A stretch of DNA of 20,906 nt from Anaerofustis sp. (GCF_019420015.1 NZ_JAHZIA010000047.1:76598-97503), one strand, 5' to 3'; positions 7,477 to 15,290 are shown, numbered from the stretch's first letter. The notes: a model not told the origin generated them from the letters alone. Numbers and translations are program-made.

Positions 7477-8410
7477 ATTTTAATTTCTTTGCATTTGCAT
7501 TGTTAAACTCTTCTATTCTTTCGCAGAATACTTTTCCGGCATTATAATCCATTTCATTTACACGATAATTTCTTGCGATTGTCTCTATTATTACAGCCAT
7601 ATTTCTTCCCGGTCTTACAGGCACGGTAAGCTTATCGAGTTTAACGCCGAGTATATCTTCTTTTTGATATTCGGTTCCGAGTCTTTCATAATGCTCATTA
7701 TCTTTCCAATGAACCAATCTTACCACAAGCTCTATTCCGACATTATCCTTTACCGCTCCCATACCAAAAAGAGCTTTTACATCAATAATCCCAACCCCTC
7801 TTATTTCCATAAAATACTGCAGCACTTCAGGACAAGATCCTTCTAAGTTAACAGCAGAAGTTCTTTTCACTTCAACCAAATCATCACTTACCAATCTGTG
7901 ACCTCTGTGAACCAAATCAAGGGCTATCTCGCTTTTACCTATACCGCTCTCACCTTCGAGAAGTATTCCTACCCCTAAAACTTCCACAAGCACACCATGC
8001 AACTGCATCTTAGGCGCAAATAAATCTTCCAAAAATGCAACGGTCTTATTTATGCTTAGATTTGTATTAAAATTGCTTCTCATAAGAATCACATGTTCTT
8101 CTTTGGCAATTTTCACAAAATCATCGTATTCTTTCACACCGTTTGTAAGAACAACACATGGGATGTCATGTTTAAAAAGAGCTCTTATTCTATTCTCTCT
8201 TACCTGTGGAGTAAGGTGTTTTAAATATGCACTCTCGGTATTCCCTATGATTTGAACTCTGTCGTTGTCAAAGTACTCAAAAAAACCCGTTAATTGAATA
8301 CCCGGACGTGTTACATAAGGAGTATTTAATCTTATATTTTTTCTAAAATCACTATAGAGGATTTCTCCTTCCAGATTTTTACAAAAATCTTCCAACGATG
8401 CTCTTTTCAT
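7475..8410 (-). CDS. hprK: HPr kinase/phosphorylase
   Basis: HprK phosphorylates and dephosphorylates Ser-46 of the PTS protein HPr and so sets carbon catabolite repression through CcpA in low-GC Gram-positives. The 311-residue protein has the N-terminal domain (residues ~1-130), the conserved HG at 138-139, Walker A GESGIGKS at 153-160, the SDD pair near 175-177 and the HprK signature EIRGVGIIDVKALFG at ~202-216. Length and motif spacing are normal. It starts 5 bases after the HAD gene and has only a weak AGGAAA ribosome binding site within the end of that gene, so the two are probably one transcript with coupled translation. The lgt gene often found beside hprK in other Firmicutes is not here. 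Confidence 0.97.
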   Translation of the reverse strand: MKRASLEDFCKNLEGEILYSDFRKNIRLNTPYVTRPGIQLTGFFEYFDNDRVQIIGNTESAYLKHLTPQVRENRIRALFKHDIPCVVLTNGVKEYDDFVKIAKEEHVILMRSNFNTNLSINKTVAFLEDLFAPKMQLHGVLVEVLGVGILLEGESGIGKSEIALDLVHRGHRLVSDDLVEVKRTSAVNLEGSCPEVLQYFMEIRGVGIIDVKALFGMGAVKDNVGIELVVRLVHWKDNEHYERLGTEYQKEDILGVKLDKLTVPVRPGRNMAVIIETIARNYRVNEMDYNAGKVFCERIEEFNNANAKKLK

Positions 8411-8415
8411 TGTTA

Positions 8416-9234
8416 TTATTTTCCTAACATATATTTATTTATAATGTATGCAACGCCATCATCATCATTACTGGGAGCAACCAAGTCAGCAGCTTCCAGA
8501 ACTTCACAATGAGCATTTTCCATAGCAACCCCAAGCGCCGCATATTCTATCATCGGTATATCATTAAGTCCGTCACCTATACCGATAGTATCTTTATGGT
8601 CTATATTAAAAGCTTTTGCAACATGTTTTATAGCTTCGGCTTTATTTCCGTCTTTATGTGTAAACTCAAGTAAAAACGGTTGACTTGTCGCACAAATGGC
8701 ATTATTCTCACAATTTTTCAATAAATTCCTTGCATAATCCACATGATCACTCATATTTTCGACTTCATCCTGCCACAACACCTTTGCTATTCTTTCGTCA
8801 AATATATCCATATTATCCGGTATTATTACCACTTCTTCTCTTTTTACATTAGCAAGAGAAAAGTAATGTTCGGTAAATTTATTCCAACCGTTTATGGCAA
8901 GTTTATTGTCAAAGGTCCAAAGGATTACACCTACATTTCTTTTTATTCCTTCATTATATGCAAGAATAGCATCTTTTTTATCAATGGCTTTATCATACAG
9001 TATCTCTCCGCTTTTTCCTCTTATAACCAATGCGCCGTTGTAACAAGCAAGAGGCAAATCAAGATTTATCTCATCGGTTATAACACTCAAAGGAAGCGGT
9101 CCCCTTCCGGAACATGGAAGGATGATACAGCCATTTTCGTTTGCCTCATATATTGCTTTTTTTGTATTGTCTGTTAATTTTTTTTTTGAATTAATAAGCG
9201 TACCGTCTATATCAGTTGCAAGTAATTTATACAT
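8416..9234 (-). CDS. Cof-type HAD-IIB family phosphatase
   Basis: The protein begins MYKLLATDIDGTLINSKKKL, with the catalytic DxD at residues 8 and 10, and ends with the Cof motif IV, GIGDGLNDIPMIEYA, followed by GVAMENA. A cap domain lies between (residues ~85-190). Cof-type HAD enzymes are cytoplasmic Mg-dependent phosphatases acting on sugar phosphates, flavin precursors or other small phosphoesters; the substrate cannot be read from the sequence. An ATG at 9246 would add four residues, but it overlaps the ribosome binding site GGAG (9241-9244), which is six bases before the ATG at 9234, so the latter is the start (272 residues). Co-transcription with hprK suggests, but does not prove, a role in sugar-phosphate control. 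Confidence 0.93.
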   Translation of the reverse strand: MYKLLATDIDGTLINSKKKLTDNTKKAIYEANENGCIILPCSGRGPLPLSVITDEINLDLPLACYNGALVIRGKSGEILYDKAIDKKDAILAYNEGIKRNVGVILWTFDNKLAINGWNKFTEHYFSLANVKREEVVIIPDNMDIFDERIAKVLWQDEVENMSDHVDYARNLLKNCENNAICATSQPFLLEFTHKDGNKAEAIKHVAKAFNIDHKDTIGIGDGLNDIPMIEYAALGVAMENAHCEVLEAADLVAPSNDDDGVAYIINKYMLGK

Positions 9235-9278
9235 ATTATTCTCCATATAATTATTTTTTATTTAAAATCGTTATTAAC

Positions 9279-9306
9279 ATTATAATAAATTCAATATAAT
9301 GTAAAA
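9279..9306 (-). promoter_or_regulatory. Candidate promoter of the HAD-hprK unit
   Basis: On the minus strand TATAAT (9279-9284) is preceded by TTTTAC (9301-9306) at 16 bases, or TTTACA (9300-9305) at 15 bases. The -10 lies about 45 bases before the HAD start. The spacing is slightly short, so the -35 assignment is uncertain. Confidence 0.45.
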
Positions 9307-9468
9307 TTTCTTTTCTTCATTTTATATTATTTATATTTTATTTACAAGTGAATTATTGTAAAGTTTTAATAAATAAGCATTTATCATAATCTCTTTTAAT
9401 ATAAAACAAAAGTAAAAACATGATTTAAAATATTTTATCCTCCTTTACACCGAAATAATATAAATTTA

Positions 9469-9477
9469 TGATAAAAT
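9469..9477 (+). promoter_or_regulatory. Candidate extended -10 promoter of the cyclase unit
   Basis: TG-A-TAAAAT forms an extended -10; TTTACA at 9444-9449 is too far (22 bases) to serve as a normal -35. TATAAT at 9498-9503 is a second possible -10 without a clear -35. The first would give a leader of about 70 bases that includes the hairpin at 9505-9531. Confidence 0.4.
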
Positions 9478-9504
9478 ATTTATAAAATAATACTATATAT
9501 AATA

Positions 9505-9531
9505 ATGTATTGCTTTAATGAAACAATACAT
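9505..9531 (+). promoter_or_regulatory. Dyad in the leader of the cyclase gene (operator or hairpin)
   Basis: ATGTATTG (9505-9512) and CAATACAT (9524-9531) are perfect 8-base inverted repeats around an 11-base centre, in which TTT and AAA can extend the stem past a bulged C. It ends about 20 bases before the ATG and just downstream of a possible -10. It could be a repressor operator or an RNA hairpin; it lacks a T-run, so it is not a terminator. Confidence 0.5.
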
Positions 9532-9551
9532 CAAATTTCAGCGAGGTCAAA

Positions 9552-10193
9552 ATGCAACTCATAGATTTAACCAGAGAAATAGCAGATAATATGCAAATAT
9601 ACCCTAAAGATCCCAATGTATATATAAAAAACTATTACAATCACAAAAAAGACGGCTGCAAAGTGGACGAAATACATATATCCTCTCATAGCGGAACTCA
9701 CTTAGATGTTCCATACCATATACTAGAAAACGGAAAAGACATAAACGACTATCCCATAAATAAATTTATAGGAAAAGGTATAGTGGTAGACGTAAGCGGA
9801 AAGAGTAATAACGAAATAATTTATATAGACGACTTGGCATCTTATGAAAAAAATATTTTAAATTCCGACTTTGTAATATTTAAAACCGGATACGATAAAT
9901 TTTTCAACAGCGAAAAATATACCCATCACCCATATCTATCAAAAGAAATCATAACATTTTTAAAGGATATAGGAATAAGTATTTTCGGTATAGACACGCT
10001 AAGTCCTGATTCAACATACATGGGAAACAACGATGCTCACAAGACACTTCTTTCAAATGATATATTGATAGTAGAAAATTTAACAAATTTAGACGCCCTT
10101 AATTGTAATGTTTTTTATAATTTCTATTTTATTCCCATGAAAATAAAAAACGGAGACGGTGCGCCAGTAAGAGCATTTGCAAAAAAATTATAA
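9552..10193 (+). CDS. Cyclase-family metal-dependent hydrolase (kynurenine formamidase-like)
   Basis: The 213-residue protein has the cyclase-family metal site HSGTHLDVPYH at residues 46-56 (His46, His50, Asp52, His56) and the conserved C-terminal GDGAPVRAFA. The opening LIDLTREIADNMQIYPKDP is also typical. Characterised members are Mn/Zn enzymes that hydrolyse N-formylkynurenine (KynB) or isatin, but no tryptophan-degradation gene is visible here, so the substrate is open. GAGGT (9543-9547) precedes the ATG. The phosphohexomutase gene begins 56 bases later with no terminator between them, so the two may be co-transcribed, although a functional link is not obvious. Confidence 0.88.
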   Translation: MQLIDLTREIADNMQIYPKDPNVYIKNYYNHKKDGCKVDEIHISSHSGTHLDVPYHILENGKDINDYPINKFIGKGIVVDVSGKSNNEIIYIDDLASYEKNILNSDFVIFKTGYDKFFNSEKYTHHPYLSKEIITFLKDIGISIFGIDTLSPDSTYMGNNDAHKTLLSNDILIVENLTNLDALNCNVFYNFYFIPMKIKNGDGAPVRAFAKKL

Positions 10194-10249
10194 ATAAACG
10201 AACAAGAAAAAAGATTTATCTAAACTCTTTAATGTAAAAGGAGATAAAA

Positions 10250-11974
10250 ATGAACTATTTAAAAGAATACGAACGATTTTTAAACAGTCCTTTAATCGAC
10301 GAAAAGTCAAAAAAAGAACTAAAAAAAATAAAAAACGATGAAAAAGAGATACAGTACAGATTTTCTCAAATGTTAAATTTCGGAACAGCCGGACTCAGAG
10401 GTATTATGGGAGCGGGTATAAACATGATGAATGTATATACAATAAGACATACGACATACTCTTTGGGTAAGGTTATAAAAGAAAGCGGAAGTGATGCGGC
10501 AAATAAGGGCGTTGTAATAAGTCATGACCCAAGAAACAACTCCGAAAAATTCGCAATGGAAGCTGCGCTTACACTTTGTGAAATGGGAATAAAAGTATAT
10601 TTTTTCGATGATTTAAGACCTACTCCGGAATTATCATTTTCCATAATGGAACTTGGAGCGATATCAGGTATAAATATTACGGCATCTCACAATACAAAAG
10701 AATATAACGGATATAAAGTATATTGGAGTGACGGAGCACAACTGTCTCCCGAAATGGCTGGAAAAGTATATGACAATATGAAAAAAACGGATATTCTAAA
10801 GAACATAAAAACTATGAACAAAAACGAAGCATTAGAACAAGGGCTTCTTAAAATTATAGGTAACGATATAGATACAAAATATCTTTCAAAAGTTCTTAAT
10901 GAAAGTGAATACACAAAGTACACAAAAAAATACAGCGATAAATTCAAAGTCGTATATACTCCTTTTTATGGATGTGGATATAAATTTGTTCCTTTTGTAC
11001 TAAAAGAAATAGGAATTAAAAATATTATTTTGGTAGAAAATCAAATGACACCTAACGGAAACTTTCCAGACTTGAAGTCCCCAAACCCGGAAAATGAAGA
11101 AGGATTCCAAGAAGCTGTTAAAATTGCAGAGAAAAACAACGCAGATATAATAATAGCAACAGATCCCGATGCCGACAGAGTAGGTGTAATGGCAAAAAAA
11201 CAAAACGGAACATTTGAAACAATAACAGGAAACCAGATAGGTGCATTAATTTTAGAATATATAATAAACGCAAAAAAAGAAAAAGGAACGTTTAAAAATA
11301 ATTTTGCTACTACAAAAAGTATAGTAACAACAAATATCGTTAATGAAATATGTAAAAAAAACAACATAAAACTATACGAAGTATTGACAGGTTTCAAATT
11401 CGTAGGCAAAAAAATGCATGAAATAGAAAACGAAGGCAAATATCAGTTTATATACGGATTTGAGGAAAGTATAGGATATTTAAAAGGAAGTTACGCAAAA
11501 GATAAAGACGGAATCGTAACTTCGATGATTATAGCAGAAATGGCATGTTACTACATGGACAAAAAAATGAGTCTTTTTGATGCTTTAAATGCACTTTACG
11601 ATAAATACGGATATTTTGACGAACTAACAGAAAGTATTTATATAAAAGGGGTTGACGGAGCGGAAAAAATAAAGGAAATAAGCAGTAAATTGAGAAACAA
11701 TCCTCCGGAAATATTTGGCAAAACAAAAGTAGTGAAAATAAGGGATTACCTAAATCATACAATTACTGATACAAGTACAAAGAATAAAATAAAAATCAGT
11801 GAAGAAGCATCCGACGTATTGTTTTATGAACTTGAAGACGGCTGTAATATTATATGCAGGCCAAGCGGAACAGAGCCGAAAATAAAACTTTATGCTCTCT
11901 CTAAAGGTAACACCAAAGAAGAAGCGAAAGAAAAATCAAAAAACTATATAAAAGAAATAAAAAAACTTATATAA
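10250..11974 (+). CDS. Alpha-D-phosphohexomutase (phosphoglucomutase/phosphomannomutase family)
   Basis: The 574-residue protein shows the four family landmarks in order: FGTAGLRGIMG (residues 44-54), the catalytic phosphoserine loop TASHN (144-148, Ser146), the metal-binding DPDADR (305-310), the sugar-specificity loop GFEES (403-407) and the phosphate-binding CRPSGTEPK (536-544). This length and the GFEES loop fit the PgcA/PGM2-like subgroup, which interconverts glucose-1-phosphate and glucose-6-phosphate, sometimes with phosphopentomutase activity. It would link glycolysis to UDP-glucose and cell-surface glycan synthesis. A strong AAAAGGAGAT lies just before the ATG. A 10-bp inverted repeat at 12027-12068 follows the stop and may end the transcript. 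Confidence 0.94.
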   Translation: MNYLKEYERFLNSPLIDEKSKKELKKIKNDEKEIQYRFSQMLNFGTAGLRGIMGAGINMMNVYTIRHTTYSLGKVIKESGSDAANKGVVISHDPRNNSEKFAMEAALTLCEMGIKVYFFDDLRPTPELSFSIMELGAISGINITASHNTKEYNGYKVYWSDGAQLSPEMAGKVYDNMKKTDILKNIKTMNKNEALEQGLLKIIGNDIDTKYLSKVLNESEYTKYTKKYSDKFKVVYTPFYGCGYKFVPFVLKEIGIKNIILVENQMTPNGNFPDLKSPNPENEEGFQEAVKIAEKNNADIIIATDPDADRVGVMAKKQNGTFETITGNQIGALILEYIINAKKEKGTFKNNFATTKSIVTTNIVNEICKKNNIKLYEVLTGFKFVGKKMHEIENEGKYQFIYGFEESIGYLKGSYAKDKDGIVTSMIIAEMACYYMDKKMSLFDALNALYDKYGYFDELTESIYIKGVDGAEKIKEISSKLRNNPPEIFGKTKVVKIRDYLNHTITDTSTKNKIKISEEASDVLFYELEDGCNIICRPSGTEPKIKLYALSKGNTKEEAKEKSKNYIKEIKKLI

Positions 11975-12026
11975 TCACAACAAATAAAAAATTTATATAT
12001 TTAATAAAGACTTAATCCGTAAAATC

Positions 12027-12068
12027 ATCAAAAATCAAAAAAAACCTTAATAAAAAGGGATTTTTGAT
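12027..12068 (+). terminator. Candidate terminator downstream of the phosphohexomutase gene
   Basis: ATCAAAAATC (12027-12036) and GATTTTTGAT (12059-12068) are perfect 10-base inverted repeats; inside them CCTT (12045-12048) can pair with AAGG (12055-12058), which is followed by GGATTTTT. An inner hairpin with a short T-run is the likeliest terminator form. The lack of a long T-run after the outer stem makes this only moderately sure. It lies between the stop at 11974 and the rpsB promoter. Confidence 0.5.
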
Positions 12069-12087
12069 AAAAAACATATAAATTTTC

Positions 12088-12116
12088 TTGAATATCAAAT
12101 ATGCTTATGATATTAT
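12088..12116 (+). promoter_or_regulatory. Sigma-A promoter of rpsB-tsf
   Basis: TTGAAT (12088-12093) is followed after 17 bases by TATTAT (12111-12116), which matches the consensus except at -35 positions 5-6 and one -10 position. Transcription should begin near 12123, giving a leader of about 92 bases before rpsB. Confidence 0.75.
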
Positions 12117-12140
12117 ATATAAGGTTAACAAAAAAACACA

Positions 12141-12207
12141 GATATGCTTTTAATTCTTTGGTTCCCTAAAGGGCAGAATTGGCATATCGAGGATAAAACC
12201 AAGGAGG
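12141..12207 (+). promoter_or_regulatory. Structured rpsB mRNA leader with Shine-Dalgarno-overlapping complementarity
   Basis: GATATGC (12141-12147) pairs perfectly with GCATATC (12182-12188). Nested inside, AATTCT (12152-12157) pairs with AGAATT (12175-12180), and CCC (12164-12166) with GGG (12171-12173) around a TAAA loop. The unpaired TTGGTT (12158-12163) complements AACCAA (12197-12202), directly next to the Shine-Dalgarno GGAGG (12203-12207). If the inner stem opens, CTTTGGTT (12156-12163) can pair with AACCAAGG (12197-12204) for 8 bp, including one U-G pair, and cover part of the Shine-Dalgarno. This fits a translational control element. S2 represses its own rpsB-tsf mRNA in proteobacteria; whether S2 binds here is inference. 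Confidence 0.65.
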
Positions 12208-12214
12208 AAAAAGA

Positions 12215-12946
12215 ATGAGTTACATTCAAATGAAACAATTATTGGAAGCAGGTGTTCAATTCGGACATCAAACAAGAAGATGGAATCCAAAAATGAAAAA
12301 ATACATCTTCACAGAAAGAAACGGAATTTACATTATCGACTTACAACAAACAGTAGGTTTGGTAGACGATGCTTGTAAATTTGTAAGAGAAATCGCTGAA
12401 GAAGGCGGAGAAATTTTATTTATCGGAACAAAAAAACAAGCTCAAGAAGCTATTCAAACAGAAGCTCTTAAAAGCGGAAGTCACTTCATCAACCAAAGAT
12501 GGTTGGGAGGAACTCTTACAAACTTCCAAACTATTTCAAAAAGAATCAAAAGACTTCATGAACTAAACGAAATGGAACAAGACGGAACATTTGACGTTTT
12601 ACCTAAAAAAGAAGTTATTTTGCTTAAAAATCAAAGAGACAAACTTGAAAAATTCTTAGGCGGAATCAAACATATGGAAAAACTTCCATCAGCGTTATTC
12701 GTAATTGACCCTAAGAAAGAAAGAATTGCTATCGCTGAAGCTAAAAAACTTAACATTCCAATCGTAGCTATAGTTGACACAAACTGCGATCCTGATGAAA
12801 TCGACTATCCTATCCCTGGAAACGACGATGCAATCAGAGCCGTATCTCTAATCGCTTCTACAATTTCAAATGCAATTTTAGAAGGTAAACAAGGAGAACA
12901 AATGGAAGACGTTCAAGTTGAAGAAGAAGTTTCAACAGAAGAATAA
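12215..12946 (+). CDS. rpsB: 30S ribosomal protein S2
   Basis: S2 is a component of the small ribosomal subunit near the mRNA exit side. The 243-residue protein opens with MSYIQMKQLLEAGVQFGHQT and then RRWNPKMKKYIFTERNGIYIIDL, has LFIGTKKQAQEAI and QRWLGGTLTNF in the centre and IPIVAIVDTNCDPD near residue 190, all standard S2 blocks, and ends with an acidic tail. AAGGAGG (12201-12207) precedes the ATG by seven bases. It is the first gene of the rpsB-tsf unit with its own promoter and a structured leader. The codons look biased toward highly expressed genes (AAA, GAA, AGA, CTT). Confidence 0.98.
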   Translation: MSYIQMKQLLEAGVQFGHQTRRWNPKMKKYIFTERNGIYIIDLQQTVGLVDDACKFVREIAEEGGEILFIGTKKQAQEAIQTEALKSGSHFINQRWLGGTLTNFQTISKRIKRLHELNEMEQDGTFDVLPKKEVILLKNQRDKLEKFLGGIKHMEKLPSALFVIDPKKERIAIAEAKKLNIPIVAIVDTNCDPDEIDYPIPGNDDAIRAVSLIASTISNAILEGKQGEQMEDVQVEEEVSTEE

Positions 12947-12969
12947 AAAATTAAGGGGTTATAATAATT

Positions 12970-13875
12970 ATGGCAATTACAACTAAACTTATCAAAGAAC
13001 TTAGAGAAAAAACCGGTGTTGGTATGATGGACTGTAAAAAAGCCTTGGTAGAAACCGACGGTGATATAGAAAAAGCCATTGTATACTTAAGAGAAAAAGG
13101 ACTTGCAGCTGCAAGCAAAAAAGCAGGAAGAATCGCTGCAGAAGGTGCTGTAAAAGTAGTAGTAAAAGACGATAAAGTTGCGGGTATCGTGGAAGTTAAC
13201 TCAGAAACAGACTTCGTTGCTAAAAATGAAGATTTCCAAAGCTTCGTAGAAGATGTTGCAACTCAAGTTATAGATTCAAACGCAGCTGATTTAGATGCAT
13301 TCTTGGAAGGAAACTGGAAAGAAGAAGGCAAAACAGTTAAAGAAGCATTAAACGAAAAAATCGCCGTTATCGGAGAAAACTTAAATATCAGAAGATTTGC
13401 GAGAATCGAAAGTGAAGGATGTGTTGCGGCTTATATCCACGGCAATGGAAAAATCGGTGCTGTAGTAGAAGCAAGCTGTGACGAAGTAAATGACAAAGTT
13501 AAAACTTGTCTTAGAAACGTAGCTATGCAAGTTGCGGCTATGAACCCTAAATATGTTTCAAGAGAAGAAGTTCCAAGCGATTATATAGAATCTGAAAAAG
13601 AAATTTTACTTCATCAAGCAAAAACAGAACATCCTGAAAAACCTGACAATATCATTGAAAAAATGATTACAGGACGTTTAAACAAAGAACTTAAAGAAGT
13701 ATGTTTACTTGACCAAGCTTACGTTCAAGACCCAGATTTAACAGTTGAAAAATATATTTCACAAGCAGGGGCAAATATTAAAATCAACAAAATCGTTCGT
13801 TTTGAAACAGGCGAAGGTTTAGAAAAGAAAGAAGAAAACTTTGCTGAAGAAATTCAAAAACAATTAGGCGAATAA
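12970..13875 (+). CDS. tsf: Translation elongation factor Ts
   Basis: EF-Ts exchanges GDP for GTP on EF-Tu. The 301-residue protein has the N-terminal UBA-like domain with LREKTGVGMMDCKKAL (residues ~11-26), the core TDFVAKNEDF (~80-89) that contacts EF-Tu, and the C-terminal dimerisation-type subdomain with AAMNPKYVSREEVP. It lies 23 bases after rpsB. The ribosome binding site is AAGGGG at 12953-12957 with a rather long spacing of about 12 bases, so translation may depend partly on rpsB. The unit ends at the strong terminator at 13887-13920, and pyrH is transcribed separately. Confidence 0.98.
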   Translation: MAITTKLIKELREKTGVGMMDCKKALVETDGDIEKAIVYLREKGLAAASKKAGRIAAEGAVKVVVKDDKVAGIVEVNSETDFVAKNEDFQSFVEDVATQVIDSNAADLDAFLEGNWKEEGKTVKEALNEKIAVIGENLNIRRFARIESEGCVAAYIHGNGKIGAVVEASCDEVNDKVKTCLRNVAMQVAAMNPKYVSREEVPSDYIESEKEILLHQAKTEHPEKPDNIIEKMITGRLNKELKEVCLLDQAYVQDPDLTVEKYISQAGANIKINKIVRFETGEGLEKKEENFAEEIQKQLGE

Positions 13876-13886
13876 TTAAAAACTTT

Positions 13887-13920
13887 AAGAACACAATTAA
13901 CTCAGTTGTGTTCTTTTTTT
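13887..13920 (+). terminator. Intrinsic terminator of rpsB-tsf
   Basis: AAGAACACAA (13887-13896) and TTGTGTTCTT (13906-13915) form a perfect 10-bp stem with a 9-base loop, followed by T residues through 13920. It begins 11 bases after the tsf stop. Confidence 0.93.
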
Positions 13921-13921
13921 A

Positions 13922-13950
13922 TTGTTTTATTCAAGCAAATATTGTATTAT
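13922..13950 (+). promoter_or_regulatory. Candidate promoter of the pyrH-frr-uppS-cdsA-rseP-ispG unit
   Basis: TTGTTT (13922-13927) and TATTAT (13945-13950) are 17 bases apart, directly after the rpsB-tsf terminator. TATAAT at 13952-13957 is an alternative -10 with a poorer -35. Either starts RNA 25-35 bases before the pyrH ATG, whose ribosome binding site is AGGAG at 13978-13982. Confidence 0.6.
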
Positions 13951-13988
13951 ATATAATGAATAAGATTAATGATAGATAGGAGTATTTT

Positions 13989-14693
13989 ATGGAACCTAAA
14001 TACAAGAGAATAATATTGAAAGTAAGCGGAGAAGCGCTTGCCGGAGATAAAAGATTCGGGCTTAATACCCCGGTTATAAATAAGATAAGCGAACACATAA
14101 AAAAATGTCACGATATGGGCGTTGAAATCGCAATCGTCGTAGGAGGCGGGAACTTCTGGAGAGGAAGAACAGGAGAAGGAATGGACAGAGCAACCGCAGA
14201 CTACATAGGTATGATGGCTACAGTAATGAATGCTCTCGCACTTCAAGACAGTCTTGAACAATTAGATTTGCAAGTAAGAGTTCAAAGTGCAATAGAAATG
14301 AGACAAATTTCCGAAAGTTATATCAGAAGAAGAGCTATAAGACATTTGGAAAAAGGAAGAATCGTAATATTTGCGGCAGGGACCGGAAATCCTTTCTTCT
14401 CTACCGATACAGCCGCTTCTCTAAGAGCTGCGGAAATTGAAGCAGAAGCTATTTTATCTGCTAAAAACATAGACGGAGTATATAACAAAGACCCTAATGA
14501 ATTTGACGATGCAATAAAATACGACGAACTAACTTACCTTGACATCTTAGATCAAGGGCTTAAAGTAATTGATTCGACAGCTGCATCACTTTGTATGGAC
14601 AACGATATTCCACTACTTATATTCGCAATAGATCCACCTGAAAACATAGAAAAAGTTGTATGTGGAGAAAGAATCGGAACAATAATAAAATAA
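13989..14693 (+). CDS. pyrH: Uridylate kinase (UMP kinase)
   Basis: PyrH phosphorylates UMP to UDP with ATP, the step toward UTP and CTP. The 234-residue protein belongs to the amino-acid kinase fold: KRIILKVSGEAL at residues ~6-17, IAIVVGGGNFWRG at ~47-59, MDRATADYIGMMATVMNALAL at ~65-85, and GTGNPFFSTDTAA at ~131-143. It opens a tightly packed block that runs on to frr 13 bases later, the usual order in Firmicutes. AGGAG lies 6 bases before the ATG. Confidence 0.98.
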   Translation: MEPKYKRIILKVSGEALAGDKRFGLNTPVINKISEHIKKCHDMGVEIAIVVGGGNFWRGRTGEGMDRATADYIGMMATVMNALALQDSLEQLDLQVRVQSAIEMRQISESYIRRRAIRHLEKGRIVIFAAGTGNPFFSTDTAASLRAAEIEAEAILSAKNIDGVYNKDPNEFDDAIKYDELTYLDILDQGLKVIDSTAASLCMDNDIPLLIFAIDPPENIEKVVCGERIGTIIK

Positions 14694-14706
14694 AGGAGAA
14701 ATTACA

Positions 14707-15264
14707 ATGACTAAAGAAATACAAAATCAAACAAAAGAAAAAATGATAAAAGCCGTTGAGAATTTACAATCTAACCTTAATGCATTAAGAGCAGGAAGAG
14801 CAAACCCTGCAATGCTTGACAGAATAGTTGTTGATTATTACGGAACCCCTACCCCTGTTAACCAAATGGCAAGCATATCGGCTCCGGAGCCAAGAATGCT
14901 TACGGTTCAGCCTTGGGATCAATCTGCTCTTTCGCTAATCGAAAAAGCAATCATGAATTCAGATCTTGGATTAAACCCTTCAAATGACGGAAAAGTAATA
15001 AGACTTTCAATTCCTCAACTTACTGAAGAAAGAAGAAAGGAATTATGCAAAATCGCAGAAAAAGAAGGCGAAAATTCTAAAGTTGCGGTTAGAAACATAA
15101 GAAGAAATGCTATACACGATTTAAAAGCAGCTCAAAAAAACGGAGAACTTACAGAGGATAGCTTAAAAGATTTTGAAGATGAAATTCAAAAATTAACAAA
15201 CGAATACGTCAAAGAAATAGATAACAAAGTTAAAGCTAAGGAAAAAGAAATCACTACCATATAA
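14707..15264 (+). CDS. frr: Ribosome recycling factor
   Basis: RRF, with EF-G, splits the post-termination ribosome. The 185-residue protein is exactly the usual length and shows the family blocks LRAGRANPAMLDRIVVDYYGTPTP (residues ~28-51), the central domain II with ISAPEPRMLTVQPWD, and the C-terminal helical stem with RRNAIHDLK. AAAGGAGAAA precedes the ATG. It follows pyrH by 13 bases and precedes uppS by 26. Confidence 0.98.
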   Translation: MTKEIQNQTKEKMIKAVENLQSNLNALRAGRANPAMLDRIVVDYYGTPTPVNQMASISAPEPRMLTVQPWDQSALSLIEKAIMNSDLGLNPSNDGKVIRLSIPQLTEERRKELCKIAEKEGENSKVAVRNIRRNAIHDLKAAQKNGELTEDSLKDFEDEIQKLTNEYVKEIDNKVKAKEKEITTI

Positions 15265-15290
15265 AATCTTTATTTGAAGGAATAAAAAAT

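Larger units (their letters stand above)
9235..9551. other. 317-base divergent intergenic region
   Basis: This very AT-rich gap separates the HAD-hprK unit from the cyclase-phosphohexomutase unit. It holds the candidate HAD promoter (9279-9306), an orphan Shine-Dalgarno-like CCTCCTTT (AAAGGAGG on the minus strand, 9439-9446), an extended -10 facing right (9469-9477) and a dyad at 9505-9531. No convincing gene lies in it; a 22-codon minus-strand ORF (9353-9421) is described among the findings. Confidence 0.7.

Noticed and set aside
12960..12965. TATAAT between rpsB and tsf as a promoter for tsf
   Set aside because: No -35 hexamer lies at a suitable distance and the sequence is next to the tsf start; AT-rich chance match.
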